Assembly (NCBI GenBank): GCA_023129325.1
Contig: JAGMCI010000003.1
Location: 1-58,283, forward strand
Reading direction: 5' to 3'
Length of the DNA stretch: 58,283 nt
Source: Caldifarciminota bacterium
GTDB taxonomy: Bacteria > Hydrothermota > UBA3073 > JACQXS01 > JAGMCI01
The number at the start of each line of letters is the position of its first letter. Within the stretch, counting starts at the first letter, position 1. This document shows, in pieces, positions 51,077-58,283 of this stretch. The translations under genes and the position numbers were made by a program. Under the pieces are notes generated by a model, which was given only the letters and a program-made list of their open reading frames with translations, was not told the origin of the DNA and ran no database searches.

Positions 51077-52006
51077 ATGAAAAATGAAAAATTAAAATTA
51101 CCTGTTATTTTAGGGGCTACTGGGGTTGGGAAGACGGAGATTGCAATTCAGGTGGCAATTAAAATTGGTGCTGAGATAATATCTTGTGATTCAAGGCAGG
51201 TTTATAAATATATGAATATTGGGACTGCTAAACCGACAAAAGAGCAGTTAAAAAGAGTTCCTCACCATATGATTGATATTATAACGCCGGATGTAGATTT
51301 TAATGCCTGGGATTATGCTAAACTTGCCAGGAAGGAAATAGAGGGTATCGTAAAAGAGGGCAAATTGCCGCTTGTAGTGGGTGGTTCGGGGCTTTATCTC
51401 CGGGCTCTTATTGATGGTTTTTTCTCTATACCGAAGCCATCTAAAGATATAAGGGAGAGATTGGAAAAGGAGTCACTTGAAGCTCTTTATCAAAAGCTTT
51501 ATAAGATAGACAAACCGACAGCTTTAAAACTTCATCCAAATGACAGGCAGAGGATAATGAGGGCAATTGAAGTTTATGAAATAACTAAAATACCAGTCTC
51601 TAAGTTAAAGTCAAATAGGGTTGGGTTGAATTGTAAGCCAGTATATGTGGGATTAAATATGGAAAGGGATGAGTTATATAGGAGGATAGAAAAAAGAGTT
51701 GATAAGATGCTTAAAAATGGATTTTTGGATGAGGTGAAAGGACTTATTTATAAAGGTTATTCACCGGAACTCAATTCGCTTCAGACAATCGGATATAAAG
51801 AACTAATATCAGTTCTTGGGGGTAAAATAAGTTTAAGTTCTGCTGCTCAGTTAATAAAAAGGAACACTAAAAGGTATGTCAAGCGACAATTTACCTGGTT
51901 TAAGGGAATGAAAGACATTCACTGGATAGAATTACCGGATAAAGAAGCAGCGAGAAAGTGTGTTGAAAAGCTATTTGGAAAGCCTCTGTCAGGAGGTAAC
52001 TCCTGA
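51077..52006 (+). CDS. miaA: tRNA dimethylallyltransferase
   Basis: This 309-residue enzyme transfers dimethylallyl to N6 of A37 in tRNA, the substrate step for MiaB. The P-loop is GATGVGKTEIAIQVA (about 13-27), then ISCDSRQVYKYMNIGTAKP, VPHHMIDI, LVVGGSGLYLRALIDG, NDRQRIMRAIEVYE and a C-terminal TKRYVKRQFTWFK. The start ATG 51077 has no Shine-Dalgarno and lies in ATCAAAATGAAAAATG repeat text. The stop codon falls inside the palindrome CTGTCAGGAGG...CTCCTGACAG (51986-52009), which supplies the final SGGNS. Same strand as miaB, a logical pathway pair. Confidence 0.96.
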   Translation: MKNEKLKLPVILGATGVGKTEIAIQVAIKIGAEIISCDSRQVYKYMNIGTAKPTKEQLKRVPHHMIDIITPDVDFNAWDYAKLARKEIEGIVKEGKLPLVVGGSGLYLRALIDGFFSIPKPSKDIRERLEKESLEALYQKLYKIDKPTALKLHPNDRQRIMRAIEVYEITKIPVSKLKSNRVGLNCKPVYVGLNMERDELYRRIEKRVDKMLKNGFLDEVKGLIYKGYSPELNSLQTIGYKELISVLGGKISLSSAAQLIKRNTKRYVKRQFTWFKGMKDIHWIELPDKEAARKCVEKLFGKPLSGGNS

Positions 52007-52009
52007 CAG
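51986..52009. repeat. Palindrome providing the stop codon of miaA
   Basis: CTGTCAGGAGGTAACTCC-TGACAG followed by CACAAG. It is the same class as the in-frame insert of valS at 21654-21677 and spans the last five codons and the stop. Confidence 0.8.
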
Positions 52010-52050
52010 CACAAGACAAGATTAACAGGATAAATAAAAAGTTTGCTGTG

Positions 52051-53481
52051 TTATCTTAATTTTATGACCTTTACTGGCTTGTATCCCTTAACTTTCAAGA
52101 AATAGATGCCAGATTTAACTTCTTTGCCATCTTTGTCTTTGCCATCCCAATAAATAGCAGTGGTTAGGGGTAAGTGATTAGTGGCAAGTGTTTTTACCAG
52201 CCTTCCACTCAAATCATAAACTTTTAAACTAACTTTTTGCCCTTCACTAATCCCTGACCACTTAACACTTACCACTGCAGTAAATGGGTTTGGATAAACT
52301 TCTAATTTTTGATTTTTAATATTTGATTTTTGATGTTCTTCAACCCCGGTAAGCTTGCCTATGGCAAGTGAATGACAACTTCCTCCTGCAATTGCAATAA
52401 CATCTCCTATATTATGTGTCTGGACAGGCTCAAGCCGGGTAGTATGAGTGCTATCTCCAAGCTGTCCGCACCCATTGCTTCCCCAAGCCCAGACAGTGCC
52501 GTCAGACTTTAAGGCAAGCGAATGAGACCCTCCTGCTGAAATTGCAATAACATCTGTTAAATTATAAGTCTGAACAGGCTCCCAGCGGTCGGTAGTAGTA
52601 CTATCTCCAAGCTGTCCGTCCCCGTTCACTCCCCAAGCCCAGACAGTGCCATCAGACTTTAAAGCAAGCGAATGCCCACATCCTGCTGAAATTGCAATAG
52701 CATCTGTTAAATTATGTGTCTGAACAGGCTCCCAACGATTAGTATGAGTGCTATCTCCAAGCTGTCCGTAGTCGTTCCATCCCCAAGCCCAGACAGTGCT
52801 GTCAGACTTTAAAGCAAGTGAATGCCATCCTCCTGCTGAAATTGCAATGACACCTGTTAAATTATGGGTCTGAATAGGCTCAAGACGAGTAATATCAGTG
52901 TTATCTCCAAGTTGTCCATCCCAGTTCCATCCCCAAGCCCAGACAGTGCCATCTGACTTTAAGGTAAGTGAATAATACCCTCCTCCTGCAATTACAATGA
53001 CATCTCCTATATTATGAGTCTGAACAGGCTCACAGCAGTCGATAGTAGTGCTATCTCCAATCTGTCCGTAGCAGTTGTATCCCCAAGCCCAGACAGTGGA
53101 ATCAGACTTTAAAACAAGTGAATGAATATCTCCTGTTGAAATTGCAATAACATCTGTTAAATTATGAGTCTGGACTGGCTCCCAACGGCCGATATTAGTG
53201 CTATCTCCAAGCTGTCCCCACCCGTTGTCTCCCCAAGCCCAGACAGTAGAGTCAGACTTTAAAGCAAGTGAATGATACCTTCCTGCTGAAATTGCAATAA
53301 TATCTGTTATATGAGTCTGAACTGGCTCCCAGCGGTCGATAGTAGCGCTATCTCCAAGCTGTCCATACCAGTTGTCTCCCCAAGCCAAAACCTCTGCATC
53401 TGCGTGAAGTCTTCCTGCACCTGCCAATAAGCACATCCCAATAAAAAGCGGGATAATAAATACACCACTAAATCTATTCAT
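52051..53481 (-). CDS. Secreted RCC1-repeat (seven-bladed propeller) protein with FlgD/T9SS-like C-terminus
   Basis: This 476-residue exported protein has a signal peptide (VFIIPLFIGMCLLAGAGRLHA). Seven RCC1-like repeats follow (VWAWGDNGWGQLGDST, ISAGGSHSLALKSDGT), which fits one seven-bladed propeller. From about residue 390 (KNQKLEVYPNPFTAVVSVKW) a FlgD-like/T9SS type A sorting domain ends in YKPVKVIKLR. The TLATNHLPLTTAIYW part looks like a repeat read in frame. AAGGAGG precedes the ATG on the minus strand. Convergent with miaA. Ligand unknown. Confidence 0.93.
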   Translation of the reverse strand: MNRFSGVFIIPLFIGMCLLAGAGRLHADAEVLAWGDNWYGQLGDSATIDRWEPVQTHITDIIAISAGRYHSLALKSDSTVWAWGDNGWGQLGDSTNIGRWEPVQTHNLTDVIAISTGDIHSLVLKSDSTVWAWGYNCYGQIGDSTTIDCCEPVQTHNIGDVIVIAGGGYYSLTLKSDGTVWAWGWNWDGQLGDNTDITRLEPIQTHNLTGVIAISAGGWHSLALKSDSTVWAWGWNDYGQLGDSTHTNRWEPVQTHNLTDAIAISAGCGHSLALKSDGTVWAWGVNGDGQLGDSTTTDRWEPVQTYNLTDVIAISAGGSHSLALKSDGTVWAWGSNGCGQLGDSTHTTRLEPVQTHNIGDVIAIAGGSCHSLAIGKLTGVEEHQKSNIKNQKLEVYPNPFTAVVSVKWSGISEGQKVSLKVYDLSGRLVKTLATNHLPLTTAIYWDGKDKDGKEVKSGIYFLKVKGYKPVKVIKLR

Positions 53482-53715
53482 AATACCTCCTTATATAAAA
53501 TCAAATTTCAAGAATCAAAAAGCAAAAATCTCTCTGCTACTTAAATATTTGAATTTTGATATTTAATTTTTGATATTTATTTTTATAATGATATACTTGA
53601 ATTTGAAGTTGTCAAGAAAAAAAGTGTAGACAAGATTAACAGGATGGTGGAGAGAGGATTAACAGGATAAATAATTTTAAGTTAACAACTGACAGTCTAC
53701 AGCTTACAGATTTTC

Positions 53716-53740
53716 GGAGGTGAGGGGATTTGAACCCCTG
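53716..53740 (-). pseudogene. tRNA 3'-half fragment (tail 1)
   Basis: On the minus strand an intact T arm (AGGGG-TTCAAAT-CCCCT) and acceptor 3' strand CACCTCC, without the 5' half. It is nearly identical to tail 2 and to the outer 3' half of the split tRNA-Ala-like gene at 54075-54104. Confidence 0.75.
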
Positions 53741-54074
53741 TTCAAAAATCACAAATTACAAGCACCAAATCCCAAACAAATCTCAAATTACAAATTCAAA
53801 TACCAAAACAAGGTTCGTTACAATCTTTACGAAGGCTAAAGCCTTCGGCTACAAACTATTTCTATTCCGATAAATTTTAATTGGAGGTGAGGGGATTTGA
53901 ACCCCTGTTCAAAAATCACAAAAGTTTAGGATTTGAAGAATTAGAATTTAGGTATTGTTTAGGATTTAGAAATTAGGATTTCGGATTTATAGTTACAATC
54001 TTTACGAAGGCTATCCCGCACATAATTTATGTGCGGGACGGCTACAAACTATTTCTATTCCGATAAATTTTAAT
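53741..54074. repeat. Tandem units carrying tRNA tails and swapped palindromes
   Basis: Two units share GTTACAATCTTTACGAAGGCT and CTACAAACTATTTCTATTCC before each tRNA tail. In one (about 53830) the middle hairpin is GAAGGCTAAAGCCTTC. In the other (about 54000-54045) it is TATCCCGCACATAA with its complement. Tail-to-tail distances are 167 and 193 bp. No ORF. Confidence 0.75.
53882..53908 (-). pseudogene. tRNA 3'-half fragment (tail 2)
   Basis: The same T arm and acceptor strand as tail 1, with discriminator A (CACCTCCA on the minus strand). The 5' half is absent; TTTTTGAACA precedes the T arm. Confidence 0.75.
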
Positions 54075-54233
54075 TGGAGGTGAGGGGATTTGAACCTTGA
54101 CTTTCCCGCACTAATTTTTATGGAGCCGACGGGACTCGAACCCGTGACCTCCTGCGTGCAAGGCAGGCGTTCTCCCAACTGAACTACGGCCCCCTTTTTA
54201 GTGCGGGACGCTCTCCCACTGAGCTACACCCCC
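54075..54233 (-). pseudogene. Split tRNA-Ala-like gene whose anticodon arm is replaced by a palindrome carrying a whole tRNA-Ala
   Basis: Minus strand: the 5' half (54233-54209) is acceptor GGGGGTG, TA, D arm GCTC-AGTGGGA-GAGC and G. The 3' half (54104-54075) is a 5-nt variable loop, T arm and CACCTCCA. Acceptor strands pair throughout with a G3:U70 wobble, the alanine identity element. In place of the 17-nt anticodon arm stand the 11-bp inverted repeats TCCCGCACTAA/TTAGTGCGGGA, with tRNA-Ala(TGC) in the loop. The 5' side of the T stem (CAAGG) no longer pairs, so the outer gene is decaying. Confidence 0.8.
54121..54193 (-). tRNA. tRNA-Ala (TGC)
   Basis: A full 73-nt cloverleaf on the minus strand: acceptor GGGGCCG/CGGCTCC with G3:U70, D arm GTTC/GAAC, anticodon arm CCTGC-CTTGCAC-GCAGG (anticodon TGC), variable AGGTC, T arm ACGGG-TTCGAGT-CCCGT, discriminator A. 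CCA is not encoded. It lies inside the split outer tRNA. Confidence 0.96.
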
Positions 54234-54362
54234 ATGTTTAAATCACAAATTACAAGCACCAAATTACAAACAAATTCCAAATTACAAATCACAAACACCT
54301 GCCCGCCCATACGGGTCGCATGACCGCTTTGCTCTGGCAGGCAGGAATCACAAATTCAAAAC

Positions 54363-54752
54363 TTACTCACTTTTTATCAAAATAGAGTTAAAAATCTTAA
54401 TGAATTCTGAAGATTCTTGAATAAGAAATTTGCCCTCGCTGTCATCTGTTAATTTATTAGTCTCCACAATCAATCTAAGCCAATAACGACTTTCCTTTGA
54501 TTCTTTACGGCATATTTTAATCCTCATTTTAAAATCCTTCTTGCTCAATGACTCGTTTGCTTCAATGTAGTTTGCACCCACAGAACCACTTGCTCTCACT
54601 TCCTGACTAATCAGTTCTCTATTTTCTATAGTTCTTGGCAGTTTCTTGCAAAACTCTATTACTCGCTTAGTAAACTGAAATGTCCTCTCCTCTAAATCAT
54701 AGATTTTGTTTGGAATTTCTTCATAATCTGTGTGCTGTTTAGAATTTTTCAA
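54363..54752 (-). CDS. Four-helix bundle protein (23S rRNA intervening-sequence protein family)
   Basis: This 129-residue protein of the S23/IVS four-helix family has YDLEERTFQFTKRVIEFCKKLP, ISQEVRASGSVGANYIEAN and FKMRIKICRKESKESRYWLRL. These proteins are often encoded inside 23S rRNA insertions or near rRNA genes. Here it lies beside tRNA-Ala in a cluster with 16S but no 23S. The start is a TTG whose TGA overlap joins it to the barrel gene upstream. The 54234-54362 gap holds AAATTACAAGCACC repeats and an inverted repeat. Confidence 0.9.
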   Translation of the reverse strand: MKNSKQHTDYEEIPNKIYDLEERTFQFTKRVIEFCKKLPRTIENRELISQEVRASGSVGANYIEANESLSKKDFKMRIKICRKESKESRYWLRLIVETNKLTDDSEGKFLIQESSEFIKIFNSILIKSE

Positions 54753-55891
54753 AATTTATAAGTAGCTGATAGGCTGAGAGATGGAGTTGCGAATGGTAGC
54801 TCATCAGCCATTACATCAAGTTCAAAATTATTTATCTTAATGCCCCAGCCGAAAGTTAAATTAAAAGGAGATTCATTAAACTCTATAATTTGAGGCTCCG
54901 AAAGTTCGGATTGGGGTATTATTTTGGTTTCTATTTTATTAAAAGATTTAGTAGCCCCGAGCCGTAACAGGAGCCAATTATTTAATTTACTTTCAATGGC
55001 TATGATGATTTTAGGGAAAGTGCGGACTATATTCTCCAGTTCAGGGTCTGTGGTATCAGCTGGCATAGTATCACCTTTTGCGACTCCTCCTGAGATGCCT
55101 AATATAAGAGTAGTATTAGGAGATGGTGCAAGATTGAGTCCTGCGTATCCTTCTAAAAGCTCTGAGGTTAAGTTTTCTTTGGTCGTGTCTGAACTCCAGT
55201 GCATCCAGCTGGCGTCAACTTTTTCAAAATTAGCTCCTAAAATAAGGGATGTAGTTTGAGAGATAGGGGACAAAAGTCTTGCCCTGGCGTGGTATGAAAA
55301 TTTGTTCTGGTCTTTAAAAGCTCTTGGTTCACCGGTACCTGGTGACTCACTACTACTTTCAAAATTAAATTTAGAAATCCCTGCACTAATATCTACAAAG
55401 TTATTCTCCATAGGGGCAGCCCTGACCCCGATTGAGCTATTCCATACTTTAAGAGATTGGGAAAGGGGTGTTTCAGGGTTTTTATAATAGTCATTTGAGT
55501 AATTTAGTTTGAGTCCCAACGAAAGAGAAGGAGCGATATATTTTCCATAAAATAGGGTAAGTTGGGGTTCCTGTGTAAAAAGGAAATCAGTAAGTCCTGT
55601 GGGGCGGTGTTTAATTGCCTGGGACACAATTTTTGGTATAGAGTCGGTATTTATTCCAATTCCGAAGACGCCGTAATCATTGAACTTAATGAAAAAGGAG
55701 AGGGCTGGGTTTTTAAGTTCGGCTGTAATCTGGTCTGGATAGTTTGTTATGAGAGCTGGGTATAATTTGACATTAGAATCATCAATAAGGAGGCTTGACA
55801 CGCCACCAAGTGTAGCCACTCGTGTTTCTGATGCAATTCCATAGTGGGTTAGACCACAAAGGGCACAGAGAATACAGAGCAATTTATACAT
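54749..55891 (-). CDS. Outer-membrane barrel protein, paralogue 1
   Basis: This 380-residue protein has a signal peptide (LLCILCALCGLTHYGIA), then SETRVATLGGVSSLLIDDSNVKLYP, which parallels DTRVKTMGGIGDFLIDDSN in the gene at 56117-57328. The rest is alternating strands (LTLFYGKYIAPSLSLGLKLN), ending in LSLSATYKF with the terminal Phe of outer-membrane barrels. The function is unknown. A minus-strand TTGACA-N17-TATAAA ends 6 nt before the ATG, so this message is likely leaderless. Confidence 0.82.
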   Translation of the reverse strand: MYKLLCILCALCGLTHYGIASETRVATLGGVSSLLIDDSNVKLYPALITNYPDQITAELKNPALSFFIKFNDYGVFGIGINTDSIPKIVSQAIKHRPTGLTDFLFTQEPQLTLFYGKYIAPSLSLGLKLNYSNDYYKNPETPLSQSLKVWNSSIGVRAAPMENNFVDISAGISKFNFESSSESPGTGEPRAFKDQNKFSYHARARLLSPISQTTSLILGANFEKVDASWMHWSSDTTKENLTSELLEGYAGLNLAPSPNTTLILGISGGVAKGDTMPADTTDPELENIVRTFPKIIIAIESKLNNWLLLRLGATKSFNKIETKIIPQSELSEPQIIEFNESPFNLTFGWGIKINNFELDVMADELPFATPSLSLSATYKF

Positions 55892-55897
55892 ATTTTA

Positions 55898-55926
55898 TTT
55901 ATACTTTAAAAACTATGAATTGTCAA
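55898..55926 (-). promoter_or_regulatory. Promoter of barrel paralogue 1
   Basis: Minus strand TTGACA (55926-55921), 17 bp, TATAAA (55903-55898), then ATG at 55891, with no room for a Shine-Dalgarno. Confidence 0.75.
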
Positions 55927-56066
55927 GAAAAAAAGAAACCACAGAGGACACAGATTTTTAACCACGGATTTGACGGATTTAACAGATTTAAAACAAGTTC
56001 ATATATTTCCAATCCGTCTAATCTATTCAATCCGTGGTTACAGTGTTTATCTGTGGTTTTATAAAA

Positions 56067-56102
56067 CAAAACTGGGTGACCCGTGAGAGCCGCCCAGTTT
56101 TT
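56067..56102 (-). terminator. Rho-independent terminator after barrel paralogue 2
   Basis: On the minus strand AAAACTGGG...CCCAGTTTT with a GC-rich loop region, followed by GTTTTAT. It lies directly after the stop of the 56117-57328 gene. Confidence 0.75.
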
Positions 56103-56116
56103 AATTCCGTATTAAG

Positions 56117-57328
56117 TTATTTCCCGAAGTGGTAAGTTGCACTTACCTGAGTAGCATTATTTGCGTTGCCGCTGAAGAACCAAGGTCCATCAAAGAAGAA
56201 ACCATTTGGAACCCAAACATCAAAAGTAAAGTTGCCTACTTCAGCAGAAGCACCAACAGCAAAGGCAAAATCAGTCCAGAAATCTTTCACGATAGTTTCC
56301 TTGTCTTTATATACCCCCATCTGGTCAATAGTCTTAGTCTTGCGTGAATAGAGGTATTTATGGAAGCTAACTCTTCCAGTAAGCCAGTTCCAAATTTGAG
56401 CCTCAGCTCCAAATACTATTCCGGGCAGTGTAGTAATAGCCATTTCAGTTTTGTCAAAGAGAGTATCCGCGGGTGTTTTGCTTTCATTATACATTGCGAT
56501 GACAGTTCCAAAGATGACAGTAGCATTTTCGACAGGATTACAAGAGAAACCAACACCAGTTCTCAAATTTGTTGATTTTAGCTCTTCAGAGGTAGTATCT
56601 CCAGGAGTTCCTGCCACAGCTTTTTCCCAGCTGGCATCTCCCATATTGTAGCTAAGTATAGGGATAAGAGTTACATCACCAAATGGGATAAAAGCTCTGG
56701 TGCGAACATTGATGAAGAACTTGCCCTGGTCATTCCAGGTTGACTTGACTGCGTTCCAACCGTAATGCTCGCAAGACCAGGTATTCTTTGAAACATTAAG
56801 AGCAAAATCAACCCAACTTCCTTCGCCAAGAGTATACTTGACTCCGGTATTTACACCAAGAATGCCCATAGATTCAGTTACTTTTAAAGTATCCCCTCTT
56901 GGATACTCCTTACTATAGGCATCGCCAGCGAATTCTAAACCAATTCCAAAATCAAGAGTTCCAAAAGTATTTCCATAAATGAACTCTAACTTGGGCTGTA
57001 GGAGCATTGACCAATCAAAAAAGGCACCTGAATTTATAATCGCTGTAGTCACAAGTGGAGGGAATTCACTCTTTTGCAGAGCCAAACCAAGATTTCCAAA
57101 TCTGGTATTAAAGAAAGCACCTAATGTTGGTGCTGCGCCTGGGTTGACATCAAGCTCGCCAAAAGCATATCCTGTATAACCATTCACCCATGCTGGGTAG
57201 GCATAAATATTGGAGTCATCAATCAAGAAATCGCCTATACCACCCATAGTTTTCACTCTTGTATCTGTAGCAAATCCAGCACTGGCAATAAAAAGTGCTG
57301 CTACTGAAAGTAATAATACTTTCTTCAC
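56117..57328 (-). CDS. Outer-membrane barrel protein, paralogue 2
   Basis: This 403-residue protein has a signal peptide (MKKVLLLSVAALFIASAGFA), then TDTRVKTMGGIGDFLIDDSNIYAYPAW, a beta-rich body and a closing ATQVSATYHFGK. It is a clear paralogue of the gene at 54749-55891. The start is GTG 57328, supported by minus-strand GGAGGAG at good spacing. It lies between tRNA-Ile and the other barrel gene in what would normally be the 16S-23S spacer. Transport role unknown. Confidence 0.85.
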   Translation of the reverse strand: MKKVLLLSVAALFIASAGFATDTRVKTMGGIGDFLIDDSNIYAYPAWVNGYTGYAFGELDVNPGAAPTLGAFFNTRFGNLGLALQKSEFPPLVTTAIINSGAFFDWSMLLQPKLEFIYGNTFGTLDFGIGLEFAGDAYSKEYPRGDTLKVTESMGILGVNTGVKYTLGEGSWVDFALNVSKNTWSCEHYGWNAVKSTWNDQGKFFINVRTRAFIPFGDVTLIPILSYNMGDASWEKAVAGTPGDTTSEELKSTNLRTGVGFSCNPVENATVIFGTVIAMYNESKTPADTLFDKTEMAITTLPGIVFGAEAQIWNWLTGRVSFHKYLYSRKTKTIDQMGVYKDKETIVKDFWTDFAFAVGASAEVGNFTFDVWVPNGFFFDGPWFFSGNANNATQVSATYHFGK

Positions 57329-57409
57329 TTCTCCTCCTTTTTTTCGGTCAGACAGTTAAATGGTTCTGCATTTCTCCACTTAACTATCTACCATTCAACT
57401 AATCTCTCC

Positions 57410-57563
57410 TGGGCCTGGGTGAAATTGAACCGCTCACCTTCCCGATGTTCGACACTGGGCCTGGGTGGACTCGAACCACCCACCTTACGGTTATCAGCCG
57501 TACGCTCTAACCACCTGAGCTACAGGCCCATCGGGACGCTCTAACCAACTGAGCTATAGGCCC
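57410..57563 (-). pseudogene. Split tRNA-Ile-like gene whose anticodon arm is replaced by a palindrome carrying a whole tRNA-Ile
   Basis: Minus strand: the 5' half (57563-57537) is acceptor GGGCCTA, TA, D arm GCTC-AGTTGGTTA-GAGC and G. The 3' half (57439-57410) is a 5-nt variable loop, T arm and CAGGCCCA. Exactly positions 27-43 are replaced by the inverted repeats TCCCGAT (57536-57530) and ATCGGGA (57446-57440), enclosing tRNA-Ile(GAT) and a 9-nt spacer. The outer T stem has mismatches, so it looks decayed. It has the same design as the tRNA-Ala locus. Confidence 0.82.
57456..57529 (-). tRNA. tRNA-Ile (GAT)
   Basis: A full 74-nt cloverleaf on the minus strand: acceptor GGGCCTG/CAGGCCC, D arm GCTC/GAGC, anticodon arm TACGG-CTGATAA-CCGTA (anticodon GAT), variable AGGTG, T arm GGTGG-TTCGAGT-CCACC, discriminator A, no encoded CCA. 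It follows 16S rRNA, the usual spacer position, but inside a split outer copy. Confidence 0.96.
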
Positions 57564-57680
57564 AAATTGTTTGTAAAAAAGCGTGCACCGCTCTCTTGGT
57601 CAAAAAATATCTTCTTCTTAATAGTATCCGCCTAAAGCGGATTGCACTTCAAACAAACTAAATAGAAAATTTGATATTAG

Positions 57681-58283
<603 letters not shown>

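Overview
The window is an AT-rich bacterial chromosome segment with housekeeping genes (16S rRNA 3' part, tRNA-Ala, tRNA-Ile, valS, miaB, miaA, polX), large secreted repeat proteins ending in FlgD/T9SS-like C-terminal domains, PorV-type and other outer-membrane barrels, and many accessory or defence genes. These traits suggest a Gram-negative, FCB-superphylum-like or candidate-phylum (for example WOR-3-type) uncultured bacterium. The sequence alone does not fix the phylum. LAYOUT: 0-11.4 kb: a GxxExxY protein, a 3067-residue secreted YVTN-propeller protein, and a PorV-OmpA fusion. 11.6-19.6 kb: a LivK-like binding protein, a GYD-like protein, PolX, a lipoprotein and membrane protein pair, a barrel protein, and an MNT-HEPN pair. 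19.8-31.6 kb: leaderless valS, a DUF3160 protein, a methyltransferase with a zinc-ribbon nuclease (restriction-modification), an SAM methyltransferase, an alpha/beta hydrolase, and PepF. 31.5-34.3 kb: an AbiEi/AbiEii cassette between direct repeats of the pepF 3' end, then an antitoxin with a truncated RelE-like toxin. 34.3-39.8 kb: a tight operon of a NitT/TauT-like ABC importer with a HEAT-like protein, a degenerate PLD-like membrane protein and an isochorismatase-fold hydrolase. 40.2-41.8 kb: two DUF6266-like paralogues. 42.9-44.9 kb: an ABC-2 exporter. 45.3-48.6 kb: a small antitoxin-like gene and a three-gene operon of a DndC-like PAPS-reductase-fold protein, a DUF262 DGQQR protein and a Ser/Thr kinase, a plausible new defence or modification system. 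49.4-52.0 kb: miaB and miaA. 52.0-58.3 kb (minus strand): an RCC1 protein, tRNA genes, a 23S-IVS-type four-helix protein, two paralogous barrels and 16S. INTERGENIC FABRIC: almost every gap is packed with short palindromes of TCCCG...CGGGA, CCGCCT...AGGCGG and GAGGGCT...AGCCCTC type, plus A-rich simple text. These palindromes also sit in frame inside genes (ValRS several times), inside 16S helices, inside 5' leader hairpins next to Shine-Dalgarno sites, and as alternative fillings at the same site in duplicated blocks. STANDOUT: both tRNA genes are nested. An intact tRNA-Ala sits inside a split tRNA-Ala-like gene, and an intact tRNA-Ile inside a split tRNA-Ile. In each, the outer anticodon arm is replaced by an inverted repeat of the genome's palindrome family with the inner tRNA in its loop. 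Promoters are often near-perfect TTGACA-N16/17-TATAAT, with start codons only 6-15 nt past the -10 box, so leaderless translation looks common. No CRISPR array, no intact transposase and no 23S/5S gene are visible.
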